Assembly: GCA_903890485.1 (NCBI GenBank)
Contig: CAITBM010000116.1
Coordinates: forward strand, 1 to 64,000
DNA from: an uncultured Opitutaceae bacterium
GTDB taxonomy: Bacteria > Verrucomicrobiota > Verrucomicrobiia > Opitutales > Opitutaceae
Length of the DNA stretch: 64,000 nt
Direction: 5' to 3'
Part shown: in pieces, positions 18,745 to 27,378 of the stretch
Numbering within the stretch: the first letter of the stretch is position 1
Layout of the letters: every line of letters starts with the position of its first letter
Notes under the pieces: model-generated
The model's input: the letters and a program-made list of their open reading frames with translations, nothing else
Told to the model about the DNA's origin: nothing
Database searches by the model: none
Position numbers and translations under genes: made by a program

Positions 18745-20235
18745 ATGAGCGAACAGAAGGATCTGCTGACGACAAATCAGAAGGCGCTGACCATCAACCT
18801 GGACATGCCCAAGTACGGCACGTTCGCGGAGATTGGCGCCGGCCAGGAGGTCGCCCGCGAATTCTTCCAGGCCGGCGGCGCCTCCGGGACCATTGCCAAG
18901 TCCATTTCCGCCTACGACATGGTCTTCAGCGACGCAATCTACGGGAAGGCCCCCCGCTATGTCTCGCGCGAACGCCTGAAGCTGATGCTCGACCACGAGT
19001 ACCAGCTGCTGATCGACCGGCTTTCCACGACTCGCGGGGATCGCACCACCTTCTTCGTGTTCGCCGACACGGTCGCAACGAGCAACTACAAGGGGACAAA
19101 CGAGGCCCACGGATGGCTCGGACTGCGGTTTCAGACCGAGGCCAAGGGTGAGCCGAGCGAGATCGTGCTCCACGTCCGGATGTGGGACAAGGAGGCCGTC
19201 CTCCAGCAGCAGGCGCTCGGCAAGGTGGGCGTCAACTTTCTCTACGGGGCCTTCTACTACCGTGACGACCTTGGAAAGCTGATCGAGTCGCTCAGGGACA
19301 ACCTGGGCACGGACCGAATCGAGATCGACATGCTGCGCTTCTCCGGGCCGGCATTCGCGAACGTGGACAACCGCCTGATGTCACTTTACCTGGTCAAATT
19401 CGGCCTGACCAACGCGGTCATGTTCGGGCAGAAGGGCGAGGTCCTCCAACCTTCCGAGGTCCTCCACAAGAAGGCCATCCTGGTCGAGCGCGGCAGTTTC
19501 AGGCCCGTGACCCACGTGAACGTCGACATGCTCAACTGCGCGACCGCCCAGTTCGTGCAGGAGCCCCTGGTGAAGGGCAAGGACCTGGTGGTCATCATGG
19601 AGATCACCATGAACAACCTCCTGGCGGCCGGAGCCCTCGACGCCCACGACTTCCTCTCGAGGGTCGACCTCCTGGCCGACATAGGGTTCACGGTGCTGAT
19701 CTCCAACTATTCCGAGTACTATCGCCTAACCTCGTACTTCCGCAGGTACACCAAGGAGATGATCGGGGTGACCATGGGGATCAACAACCTGCTGGAGATC
19801 TTCAACGAGAAGTACTACGAGAACCTGGAGGGCGGCATCCTCGAGTCGTTCGGGCGGCTCTTCCGCAACTCGGTGAAGCTGTACATCTACCCGATGCGCC
19901 AGGACGCCTACGAAGCCTATGTCGCGCAGAACGAATTCGGCCACGGCGTGTCGAACCATGCGTTTGCCTCGAACGTCCTGATCAACGCGAAGAACGTTAA
20001 GATCGTCGACCATCTCTCAAACCTCTACGCCCACCTGCTGGAGAACCACTATATCGACTGCATCGTCGGCTTTGACACGAAGATCCTGAGCATCTTCTCC
20101 CGCGACGTGCTCCGCCGGATCAAGGAGAAGGACCCCACCTGGGAGACCATGGTGCCGACCCCGGTTGTCGAGGCCATCAAGCGAAGGGGGCTCTTTGGCT
20201 ATGCCGAGGCGCCGGTCGCAGCGGCTGGCAAGTGA
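18745..20235 (+). CDS. Conserved protein of unknown function
   Basis: 496 residues, soluble, no signal peptide or membrane helix. It opens with LLTTNQKALTINLDMPKYGT then FAEIGAGQEVAREFF and has strongly patterned segments such as SAYDMVFSDAIYG, YVSRERLKLMLDHEY, NEAHGWLGLRFQ, NVDMLNCATAQFV and VTMGINNLLEIFNEKYY. I recognise this as a conserved bacterial family whose members carry inconsistent automatic names (nicotinate-nucleotide adenylyltransferase or TonB-dependent receptor, from memory). The HxGH signature of adenylyltransferases is not visible and there is no beta-barrel or plug, so neither name is supported. Its stop overlaps a GTG three codons upstream of the DapF-like start, so the two are coupled. 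Confidence 0.8.
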   Translation: MSEQKDLLTTNQKALTINLDMPKYGTFAEIGAGQEVAREFFQAGGASGTIAKSISAYDMVFSDAIYGKAPRYVSRERLKLMLDHEYQLLIDRLSTTRGDRTTFFVFADTVATSNYKGTNEAHGWLGLRFQTEAKGEPSEIVLHVRMWDKEAVLQQQALGKVGVNFLYGAFYYRDDLGKLIESLRDNLGTDRIEIDMLRFSGPAFANVDNRLMSLYLVKFGLTNAVMFGQKGEVLQPSEVLHKKAILVERGSFRPVTHVNVDMLNCATAQFVQEPLVKGKDLVVIMEITMNNLLAAGALDAHDFLSRVDLLADIGFTVLISNYSEYYRLTSYFRRYTKEMIGVTMGINNLLEIFNEKYYENLEGGILESFGRLFRNSVKLYIYPMRQDAYEAYVAQNEFGHGVSNHAFASNVLINAKNVKIVDHLSNLYAHLLENHYIDCIVGFDTKILSIFSRDVLRRIKEKDPTWETMVPTPVVEAIKRRGLFGYAEAPVAAAGK

Positions 20236-20237
20236 CC

Positions 20238-21089
20238 ATGCGCTTCCACAAGTACCACGCACTCGGCAACGACTACATCGTACTCGACCCCGCCGACTTT
20301 CCGGGCTGGACGACGCCGAACCTCGACCAGATCCGCGTCATTTGCCACCGCAACTTCGGCGTGGGCTCAGACGGCATTCTCTGGGGGCCCCTGCCGACGT
20401 CGAAGGCCGACTTCGGCCTGCGGATCTACAATCCGGACGGCTCCGAGGCAGAGAAGTCGGGCAACGGCCTGAGGATCTTCTCCCGGTACCTCTGGGACCA
20501 GAAGCGGGTGAGCGCGCCCACCTTCACGGTCGAGACGCCAGGCGGTGTCGTCCAGTCCGAGATCAAGGAGCAAGGCAAGCTGATCACTGTCGCCATGGGA
20601 AAGGTGAGCTTCGAGAGCTCGCGCATCCCGGTGAAGGGCCCCTCGCGCGAGGTCCTCGGGGAGACGATCGAGGTGCAAGGCCGGCGTTTCACGTTTTCGG
20701 CTGCCACGATCGGCAACCCGCACTGCGTGCTCCCCGTTGACGACCTGTCCCCGGAGCTTGCCCGGCGTTACGGTCCCGACATCGAGGTCAATCCCCTCTT
20801 CCCGAACCGAACCAACGTCCAGTTCCTGCGCGTCCTAAGCCGCGCGGCAATCCAGATCGAGATCTGGGAGCGGGGCGCGGGCTACACGCTGGCCTCGGGC
20901 AGCAGCTCGAGCGCCGCGGCTGCCGTCGCCCACAGGCTCGGCTTGGTCGACCGCTCCGTCACGGTGAACATGCCCGGCGGGCAGATCGGCATCGAGATCG
21001 GCGACGGGTTTGCGATCACCATGACTGGCACGGTGAACAAGGTGGCCGAGGGTGAGATGCACCCGCAGCTCTTCGAGGTCAAAGTCTAG
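20238..21089 (+). CDS. DapF-fold protein with both catalytic cysteines replaced by serine
   Basis: 283 residues, full DapF length, starting MRFHKYHALGNDYIVLDPAD. Diaminopimelate epimerase interconverts LL- and meso-diaminopimelate using two cysteines (E. coli Cys73 in CGNG and Cys217 in CGTG). Here the first is Ser74 (EKSGNGLR) and the second Ser220 (ASGSSSS). Other elements remain: VGSDGILWG, RIYNPDGSEAE, IGNPHCVLPV and the anion-binding GNG. It may be a slow epimerase, a related isomerase or dehydratase, or a genuinely different activity; automatic annotation as dapF would be unsafe. GTG 20232 is an alternative start, overlapping the preceding stop. Convergent with the HDOD gene. Confidence 0.85.
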   Translation: MRFHKYHALGNDYIVLDPADFPGWTTPNLDQIRVICHRNFGVGSDGILWGPLPTSKADFGLRIYNPDGSEAEKSGNGLRIFSRYLWDQKRVSAPTFTVETPGGVVQSEIKEQGKLITVAMGKVSFESSRIPVKGPSREVLGETIEVQGRRFTFSAATIGNPHCVLPVDDLSPELARRYGPDIEVNPLFPNRTNVQFLRVLSRAAIQIEIWERGAGYTLASGSSSSAAAAVAHRLGLVDRSVTVNMPGGQIGIEIGDGFAITMTGTVNKVAEGEMHPQLFEVKV

Positions 21090-21104
21090 GCCCGGTAAAG
21101 GGGT

Positions 21105-22013
21105 TCAGCTGATCGCCGAGTGCAGGGTGCAGAAGCGCTCGAGCCCGGTCTGGGCTGCCGACTCGATCTGGCTCTCGGTGACGCAAGCGATGTCGAGAAT
21201 GTTGTGGCTGCGCGACCAATAGGGGCGCTCGCCCGCCAGGGCGAAGCCGAGTCCGCAGGCTGCCCCGCTCGACAGGTTGAGCAGCGATGCCAGCCTCGGA
21301 TTGGTCGTGCTCTGCCAGGGCTCGTACTGGTTGCCGATCGCCTCGATGATCGGGGCGGGAAACCGCCACTCCCCGAGGACAAAGGCGGCGGCCTGGCAGT
21401 TGGTGAGCCCGGTGGTTGCAACCTCCCATTCGGCGAGGGCCCCGCAGGACTCGGCGACGTAGCACGGGTTCTGGGTCTTATCCTTTCTCGGCCCGACAAG
21501 GGTGATGTCGCCCTTCGACCGCATGAGGCCCGACGTGTAGGTGAGCCCGTCCAGGGCGATCTTTCCCATCGAGCGCAGCAGACCGGCGGAGTACGCCTCC
21601 TGGGAGTCCGTCCCCGCGCTCTTGGCCAGGGCCTCCATGATGAGCGCCGTCAGGAGCGAGTTCTCACGGAGTTCAGCGGCCGAAATCCCGTAGAGGCGCA
21701 GGTTTTGTTTGCTCATCTGGACCACCGCGGCAAACCCGGCGATCGTGTAGATCTCGCTCATGCCGATTCGCGCCAGGGCCTGTTCGATCGACGAATACTC
21801 CGAGCCAACGCAGTAGTAGGGGCTGTTAGCGATGCGGATGATCCGCGCTGTCAGCGCCGGATCACACCTCAGCAGGTCGATGAAATCGCTCAGGTCGACC
21901 CGCGGATCCTGGGTCATCTGGCCGATCCGCGAGAGGACCTGCGGGGCGGCCGGCATCCCCTTCATCACGTGCAGCAAGGATTCGCGAGGAACAGAATGGA
22001 CGGGAAGGCTCAT
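21105..22013 (-). CDS. HDOD domain protein
   Basis: 302 residues. An HDOD domain, a catalytically inert relative of HD phosphohydrolases found in signalling proteins, covers most of the chain: MPAAPQVLSRIGQMTQDPRV, CDPALTARIIRIANSPYY, the SIEQALARIGM segment, SAGLLRSMGKIAL (HD-like residues lost) and AAAFVLGEWRFPAPIIEAIG. No second domain is present. ATG 22013 is chosen because the HDOD homology begins soon after; the frame is open to 22082. Such proteins often work downstream of chemotaxis, c-di-GMP or motility signals, but nothing here shows which. Last gene before a 418-base gap. Confidence 0.85.
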   Translation of the reverse strand: MSLPVHSVPRESLLHVMKGMPAAPQVLSRIGQMTQDPRVDLSDFIDLLRCDPALTARIIRIANSPYYCVGSEYSSIEQALARIGMSEIYTIAGFAAVVQMSKQNLRLYGISAAELRENSLLTALIMEALAKSAGTDSQEAYSAGLLRSMGKIALDGLTYTSGLMRSKGDITLVGPRKDKTQNPCYVAESCGALAEWEVATTGLTNCQAAAFVLGEWRFPAPIIEAIGNQYEPWQSTTNPRLASLLNLSSGAACGLGFALAGERPYWSRSHNILDIACVTESQIESAAQTGLERFCTLHSAIS

Positions 22014-22431
22014 GGGTTGTTGGAAAAGGGATAAGCGCCCTTCAATTCGGGCCCGGATTCGCGCAAGCCGACCCCGGGGCATTCAACTGCCCAAATAGGA
22101 GGGTCCAAGCCCTGCGCCCGGCCGACAAAAAGGTCATCTAACTTCCATCGGACCAACATGTGCCGGGATTGAGTCGAATAACTGAAATTTACTGCTCATT
22201 TCTTGTCATTTTGGCCGCCGTGGACCCCTCATCGGGATAGCCGAATGAACGCCGCCCGCCGACAGGGCGTTGTTATCGCAACTATATAGCTCCAACCGGC
22301 CGATCTCCCACGCAACCGGCCCAATAAGGCGCTGGGCACCAATGAAACCGGCGTTTTTGACCGTTGCGCGGGCCGGGGTGGCGGGCCATCGTGGCCGTGT
22401 GACTGGTAGCGATGCCTCCAGCGGGCTGCCG
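22014..22431. other. 418-base noncoding gap between the HDOD gene and the exosortase gene
   Basis: Divergent intergenic region, clearly richer in A and T (for example around 22190-22215 and 22270-22290) than the surrounding genes, so it probably holds promoters for both sides. A TATATAG at about 22284-22290 is a possible -10 element for the exosortase side, without a convincing -35 element. No RNA gene, riboswitch or repeat was recognised. Part of it (from 22342) would become coding if the exosortase used an earlier start. Confidence 0.5.
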
Positions 22432-23994
22432 ATGTCGGCAAAGTTCAACCTTGTGGCTATGGCACTCCTTGCCGGGGCGCTCACCGTCCACCTGTGGCCG
22501 GAGTGGACCCATGATCCCGATCTTTCGCACGGGCTGCTGATGCCGGTAGCCTGCGCGCTCCTGCTTTACCTGTGCCGCCGGCCGCACGGGGGGCCCTTCC
22601 TACGGGAGCCCCACGCAGCCGCCCTCACTGCTGCGCTGGGTTTTGCGGGACTTGTCGGACTCTGGCTGGCAAGCCTGCTCGCCGTCACGGTCGACTGGTC
22701 GAGCCCCGTGGTCGACTTTGTGCTCGCGGGGTCCTTCGCCCTGGTCGGCTGCGCCGCCATCGCAGCCTTTTCCAGTGAACGGACGGCCCTGTTGCCCTTC
22801 ACCTGGACCTCCCTATCCGCCGCGCTCCTCTGGGTCCTGTGTTCGCCCCTGCCGCCGGGAAGCTACACCCGGCTCACCCTGGGGCTTCAGCTTTGGGTGA
22901 GCAGCAGCGTCATGCAGGCCCTCGACCTCCTGGGGATCGCCGCCCATCGGCAGGGCAACGTCATCGAGCTGGCGCGGGGAACGGTCGGCATCGAAGAGGC
23001 CTGCAGCGGGGTGCGAAGCTTGGTTTCGTGCGTTTTCGCCGGCGTTCTGTTCTCGGCCACTCTGGTTCGCCGGCCGTGGGCGCGGGTCCTCCTTGTGGCG
23101 CTCTCCGTGCCCCTTGCGCTCGCGATGAACTTCCTGCGATCGCTCTTCCTCACGCTCCTGGTGAACGCCGGCGTGCGGGTTGAGGGGGCGTGGCATGACC
23201 TGACCGGCTACGCCGTGCTCCTGGCCACTGCGGCGCTCCTGGTCGCGATCGCGATCGCCCTGGACCGCCCGCCGCCCCGGGAAGCCGAGGACGAATCCCC
23301 AGGTGGTCCTTCCCCAGGCACCCCCTTGCGCTCCCAGAGGGCCCTGACGGCAACCGTCTGCCTCGTCGCCTTGACCCTGCTCTTTTTCGCGGCGAACACG
23401 GCGTCCAGCCCGGATGCCGGAAAACCCGCGCCGGACCTTTTCGCTGCGCTGCCCACCTCGGCCGAGGGCTGGCAGGTGGTCACCCGAGGCGACCTCTACC
23501 GCTTTGCGGGAGTCCTCCGGACCGAGCACCTGGCGGAGCGAACCTACATCAGGCAGGGCAAGGAAGGGGCCGAGCAGGTCACCCTCTACGTGGCCTTCTG
23601 GCAGGCGGGCCAGGCCTCCGCGGGCCTCGTCGGATCCCACACTCCGGACGCCTGCTGGCCCGGATCCGGATGGACCCAGGAAGCGGTGCAAGACGGGTCC
23701 GTCGCGCTGGCGGCGGGGGCCCAGCACCTTCCCCAGGCCCAACACCGCCTCTTCCAGAACGAGGGCTACCTCCAGCACGTCTGGTTTTGGCAGGTCTACG
23801 GCGGGCAAGTAATCGACGTCGGCAACACACGAAGCGTCCCGGCGCTGGTCCGGATCGCACTGCAGTTTGGTTTCCGCAAGGCAGGCCAGCAGGTCTTCAT
23901 CCGCGTGTCCTCCAACCGTACCTGGAACGAGTTCTCGGACGAACCGTTTGTCACCGAGTTTTTTGCGCGGGCCCGGACACTCGGGCTTTACTGA
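22432..23994 (+). CDS. Exosortase fused to an EpsI-like C-terminal domain
   Basis: About 520 residues. The N-terminal 290 residues form a multi-pass exosortase with the catalytic triad visible: Cys191 in EEACSGVRSL, Arg236 in MNFLRSL, His255 in WHDLTGY. The sorting-site approach motif DPDLSHGLLMP precedes. After one more membrane helix, residues about 330-520 form a periplasmic EpsI/DUF3485-type domain (SAEGWQVVTRGDLYRF, YVAFWQAGQAS, SHTPDACWPGSGW). Exosortases cut PEP-CTERM-like tails of exported proteins in bacteria with exopolysaccharide systems; no PEP-CTERM protein was recognised in this window. ATG 22432 fits the family start; ATG 22342 and GTG 22399 are in-frame alternatives. Confidence 0.9.
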   Translation: MSAKFNLVAMALLAGALTVHLWPEWTHDPDLSHGLLMPVACALLLYLCRRPHGGPFLREPHAAALTAALGFAGLVGLWLASLLAVTVDWSSPVVDFVLAGSFALVGCAAIAAFSSERTALLPFTWTSLSAALLWVLCSPLPPGSYTRLTLGLQLWVSSSVMQALDLLGIAAHRQGNVIELARGTVGIEEACSGVRSLVSCVFAGVLFSATLVRRPWARVLLVALSVPLALAMNFLRSLFLTLLVNAGVRVEGAWHDLTGYAVLLATAALLVAIAIALDRPPPREAEDESPGGPSPGTPLRSQRALTATVCLVALTLLFFAANTASSPDAGKPAPDLFAALPTSAEGWQVVTRGDLYRFAGVLRTEHLAERTYIRQGKEGAEQVTLYVAFWQAGQASAGLVGSHTPDACWPGSGWTQEAVQDGSVALAAGAQHLPQAQHRLFQNEGYLQHVWFWQVYGGQVIDVGNTRSVPALVRIALQFGFRKAGQQVFIRVSSNRTWNEFSDEPFVTEFFARARTLGLY

Positions 23995-24034
23995 CCGGCA
24001 GGGACTGGCACGCTCGCACCTTCGCACCATACCG

Positions 24035-24661
24035 ATGGACGACGACAAGAATCCCCTCCCCTCCTGGCTGCCCTGGGCCACGACAGCGTGCCTTGCGGCC
24101 CTTGTCGCGTGCCTGGGCGAGCTGTGGATCCTAGAGAAGGCCCGGCTCGGCCTGATGCGCGACGAGAACCTCCTCACCTCGGCCGCGCTCAAGGGCGCGG
24201 AAAACCAGCTCGAGGCCGAGCACATCCTCGAGCGGCGCCTGCGCTCGACGCACGGGATCCCGGGTGGCGACGCCACCCTCGAGGTCGAACTCCTGTTGCC
24301 TCCATCGACCGGCGCTTCGCCCGGATCTCCGCCCTGGGGAGCCGTGGCATGGGAATCCGGGACGGGGAACGCCCTTCTGCGGGTTTCCGGGCTTCAGGAC
24401 GCGGGACCCGACGCCGCCTATGAGCTTTGGCTTGAGGGAACCGGGCAAGGGTATCCCTACCGGTGCTCCACCCTCGCCGCTGACGGTGCGTCCGGACCGA
24501 CCAGCTTCCAGGTGAGACCGACATATCCAGTCGCGAATGGATGTCGCTTCCTTCTGATCCTCTGCAAGAAAGAGGGCGAGACCCCTGCCGCTCTGGCCCT
24601 CCCCGAGGGTTCAATCGTACTTGCCAGCCTCCCGTACTCCCCAAAAATCACAAAACGATGA
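24035..24661 (+). CDS. Single-pass membrane protein with anti-sigma-K-like extracytoplasmic domain
   Basis: 208 residues. A membrane helix near the N-terminus (WATTACLAALVACLGELWIL) is followed by a helical segment and an extracytoplasmic domain with the pattern LLRVSGLQDAGPDAAYELWL, which resembles the RskA / anti-sigma-K C-terminal domain (the YxLWL motif). There is no N-terminal zinc-binding anti-sigma domain and no sigma factor gene nearby, so it may not be a true anti-sigma factor. It begins 40 bases after the exosortase and its stop overlaps the fabV start (ATGA), so it may support envelope sorting or simply share the transcript. Confidence 0.7.
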   Translation: MDDDKNPLPSWLPWATTACLAALVACLGELWILEKARLGLMRDENLLTSAALKGAENQLEAEHILERRLRSTHGIPGGDATLEVELLLPPSTGASPGSPPWGAVAWESGTGNALLRVSGLQDAGPDAAYELWLEGTGQGYPYRCSTLAADGASGPTSFQVRPTYPVANGCRFLLILCKKEGETPAALALPEGSIVLASLPYSPKITKR

Positions 24662-25845
24662 TCATCAGACCCAAGGTTCGCGGATTCGTGTGCGTGACGG
24701 CCCACCCAGCCGGGTGCGCCGCCCATGTGGACGAATGGATCGGGCACGTGAAGGGCAAGGGTCCCCTCAAGAACGGCCCCAAGAAGGTCCTCGTCATCGG
24801 GGCATCAACGGGTTACGGCCTGGCGTCCCGGGTAGCGGCAGCGTTTGGCTCGAACGCGGCCACACTCGGCATCTTTTTCGAGCGCCCCTCCGAGGAGGGC
24901 CGGACGGCGACCCCGGGCTGGTACAATTCCATCGGGTTCACCCGTGCGGCGCACGCCGCAGGGCTCTACGCCAAGAACATCAACGGCGACGCCTTTTCCA
25001 ACGAGATCAAGGCCCAGGCCCTTGAGACCATCAAAAATGATCTGGGCCAGGTGGACCTGGTCGTCTACTCGCTTGCATCGCCGCGGCGCACCCACCCGAC
25101 CACGGGCGTCGTGCACAAGTCCGTCCTCAAACCGGTGGGCGTCTCCTATACGAACAAGACCGTGGACACGGACAAGGGCATCGTCAGCCAGGTCACCATC
25201 GACCCGGCAAGCGATCAGGAGGTCGCCGACACGGTTGCGGTCATGGGCGGCGAGGACTGGGAACTCTGGATCAACGCGCTGAAATCGGCCAACCTCCTCG
25301 CCCCGGGGGCGCAGTCTGTCGCCTATTCCTACATCGGGCCCGAGGTCACCTGGGCAATCTACAAGAACGGGACGATCGGCATCGCCAAGAACGACCTTGA
25401 GCGCGCGGCCAAGAGCATCGACTCCATCCTCAAGGCGAACGGCGGGGGGCGGGCCTTCATCTCCGTCAACAAGGCCCTGGTCACCCAGGCAAGCTCGGCG
25501 ATTCCCGTGGTCCCCCTCTACATTTCAATCCTCTATAAGATCATGAAGGCTGCCGGCACCCACGAGGGCTGCATCGAGCAGATTCAGCGGCTTTTTGCTG
25601 ACCACATGTACTCGGCGCGCGGCCCCGTGTTTGATGAAGCTGGCCGGGTCCGGGTGGACGATTGGGAGATGAGGCCCGAGATCCAGGCCAGCGTCGCGGC
25701 CATCTGGCCGCGGGTGACCACCGAGAACCTCGCGGCGGAGACCGACATCGCCGGCTACCGGGGCGAATTCCTGAAGCTCTTCGGGTTTGGGCTGAAGGGA
25801 ATCGACTACGAGCAGGATATCGAGCCCCACATGACGATGCTCTGA
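24658..25845 (+). CDS. fabV: Trans-2-enoyl-CoA / enoyl-ACP reductase FabV
   Basis: 395 residues, the usual FabV length. It reduces trans-2-enoyl-acyl carrier protein (or CoA) with NAD(P)H in the last step of the fatty-acid elongation cycle and is typically triclosan-resistant. Visible are MIIRPKVRGFVCVTAHPAGC at the N-terminus, the nucleotide-binding VIGASTGYGLASR, VYSLASPRR, the active-site segment with the long Tyr-x8-Lys spacing (SYIGPEVTWAIYKNGTIGIA), and the C-terminal GIDYEQDIEPHM. ATG 24658 overlaps the preceding stop. No other fab genes are adjacent. Confidence 0.95.
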   Translation: MIIRPKVRGFVCVTAHPAGCAAHVDEWIGHVKGKGPLKNGPKKVLVIGASTGYGLASRVAAAFGSNAATLGIFFERPSEEGRTATPGWYNSIGFTRAAHAAGLYAKNINGDAFSNEIKAQALETIKNDLGQVDLVVYSLASPRRTHPTTGVVHKSVLKPVGVSYTNKTVDTDKGIVSQVTIDPASDQEVADTVAVMGGEDWELWINALKSANLLAPGAQSVAYSYIGPEVTWAIYKNGTIGIAKNDLERAAKSIDSILKANGGGRAFISVNKALVTQASSAIPVVPLYISILYKIMKAAGTHEGCIEQIQRLFADHMYSARGPVFDEAGRVRVDDWEMRPEIQASVAAIWPRVTTENLAAETDIAGYRGEFLKLFGFGLKGIDYEQDIEPHMTML

Positions 25846-25856
25846 GGTCCTTGCGG

Positions 25857-26609
25857 CTAGCCGGCCCCAATCCTCAGGTAGTTCTCGCGCCTCTTTCCGC
25901 TTCGCCCGCTGGCCTTGGTCCTGGTACCCGGGTCGGAGTAGGCCCTGTGACGGTATCCGGGCCGGGAGAGGTCCGCCGCACAGCGAATCTGGAAATCCTG
26001 CATCCCGGAAAAGATCTTAAGGAGTTGGTCCGGCTTCTCGTAGCGGTCCAGACCTGCGGCCTCAAGCACGGTCAGGAGCTCGTGGGTGGCCTCAAGCGTC
26101 GACAAGCAGCCCATCTGGGGCTGCTGCTTGATGACGTAGCGGCTGGCACTAAGCGGCGTGAACATGACTCGGGGCAGGCGCTGCAGGCTCGGGCTGAGCC
26201 GGAGCATCTTGCGGGCTCCGCTCCACGTTGCATCGAGAATGACCACCAGGAGCGTCTTCGGCCCCGCTTCACCTAAGAGACCGGCGAACAGGGGATGGGC
26301 CGCCCCTTCCCCCCGGGCGACGTCGGACAGATTGACAGCCGAACTTCCCGGATACAGCAGGACCGGATGGAAGCGGGGATCGGCCAAGAGGGCCTGCACC
26401 GCCTGGTCCCCGTCGAATGCCATCCCGATGTGAAGGCTGCTGTTGGGCAGGCACAGGTGGGTCAGCCGCCCGGTCGCCGCCTTCTCCTGTTTGAATTCCT
26501 TGGGGTGGATCAGGAACACGAAGCGGGTCCGTGTCACGATGGGCTCCAGGCGGGAGCACCAGCACAGCGCCTTTGGCCAGAAACATCGGTAGCACATCAT
26601 CCGCGCCAT
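25857..26609 (-). CDS. DTW domain tRNA-uridine aminocarboxypropyltransferase
   Basis: About 250 residues. DTW-domain enzymes such as E. coli TapT add an aminocarboxypropyl group from S-adenosylmethionine to uridine in tRNA. The zinc-type CYRCFWPKALCWC sits right after the start, IHPKEFKQEKAATGRL is the substrate-binding region, and the family DTW motif appears as LDATWSGARKM. The C-terminal 25 residues are rich in Arg, Lys and Gly. ATG 26609 (MARMMCYRC) is preferred; a TTG at 26630 would add seven residues. Convergent with fabV over 11 bases. Confidence 0.88.
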   Translation of the reverse strand: MARMMCYRCFWPKALCWCSRLEPIVTRTRFVFLIHPKEFKQEKAATGRLTHLCLPNSSLHIGMAFDGDQAVQALLADPRFHPVLLYPGSSAVNLSDVARGEGAAHPLFAGLLGEAGPKTLLVVILDATWSGARKMLRLSPSLQRLPRVMFTPLSASRYVIKQQPQMGCLSTLEATHELLTVLEAAGLDRYEKPDQLLKIFSGMQDFQIRCAADLSRPGYRHRAYSDPGTRTKASGRSGKRRENYLRIGAG

Positions 26610-26688
26610 AGACTCGAGAGCGAAGGGCAAAGCCCGCTACAGGCAAGAGGGATATGGTCCCGCCGGGCCGGGTCCGATCCGGTCGCCC

Positions 26689-27375
26689 TCAGGCCTCGAA
26701 ACCGTCGACGCTCGCCGAGCGCCCGTTGTCCTTGGGCCCGAGTCCCAGGATGTAGGGTCCCGCCCGCTTGGCCCATTCCTCGGCCTTGGGATAGGACCCC
26801 GCTCCGTCGGCGAAGCAGGTCCTCAGCATGTCGGTGTCGATCACCCCGGGGTTCAGAGGCACGGCAGCCATCCCCTTCGGAAGCTCCTCCGCGAGCGCCT
26901 TGGTGAGGCCCTCGATCGCCCACTTGGTGGCGCAGTACGGGGCCACGTCCGCCGAGACGCTCCTGCCCCACCCCGAACTCAGGTTCACGATGACTCCGGA
27001 GCCCCGCTCCACCATGGCCGGGACGAAGGCGCGGATCACGTTCACCGCCCCGACAATGTTCACGTTCACAACCTTCGCCACCTCCTCGGCCGGCACCTTC
27101 CAGAGCGGGGCCGGCGTGTTGATCAGGCCCGCGTTGTTGATCAGGACGTCGGGAGCCCCGAGGGATCCAAGGACCCGCTCCGACCAGAGCTGCACCTTCA
27201 CCGGCAAGGTCACGTCCACAGCGTCGAAGCTGTGGGGCTCGGGGTGCGTGAACCTAAAGTCGAAGATTGCCGGCCCGCTCCGGCCGCAGCCGGCCACGGT
27301 GTGGCCATTGGCTATGTACCACTCGGCAAGCGCGCGGCCAAGGCCGCGGGTCACGCCGGTGATGACGATCTTCAT
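26689..27375 (-). CDS. Short-chain dehydrogenase/reductase
   Basis: 228 residues, classical SDR fold. The cofactor motif is GVTRGLG at residues 7-13, NNAG is present (LINNAGLIN), the catalytic serine is in NLSSGWG and the active-site YxxxK is YCATK. The late substrate-binding part contains PGVIDTDML. The substrate cannot be told from sequence. It starts 3 bases after exbD ends, so it is cotranscribed with exbB-exbD, which does not explain its function. The last residues (GRSASVDGFEA) fit a normal SDR end. Confidence 0.9.
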   Translation of the reverse strand: MKIVITGVTRGLGRALAEWYIANGHTVAGCGRSGPAIFDFRFTHPEPHSFDAVDVTLPVKVQLWSERVLGSLGAPDVLINNAGLINTPAPLWKVPAEEVAKVVNVNIVGAVNVIRAFVPAMVERGSGVIVNLSSGWGRSVSADVAPYCATKWAIEGLTKALAEELPKGMAAVPLNPGVIDTDMLRTCFADGAGSYPKAEEWAKRAGPYILGLGPKDNGRSASVDGFEA

Positions 27376-27378
27376 GGG

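Noticed and set aside
18745-20235. Naming the 496-residue protein as nicotinate-nucleotide adenylyltransferase or TonB-dependent receptor
   Set aside because: No HxGH nucleotide-transferase motif, no signal peptide, plug or barrel strands are visible.
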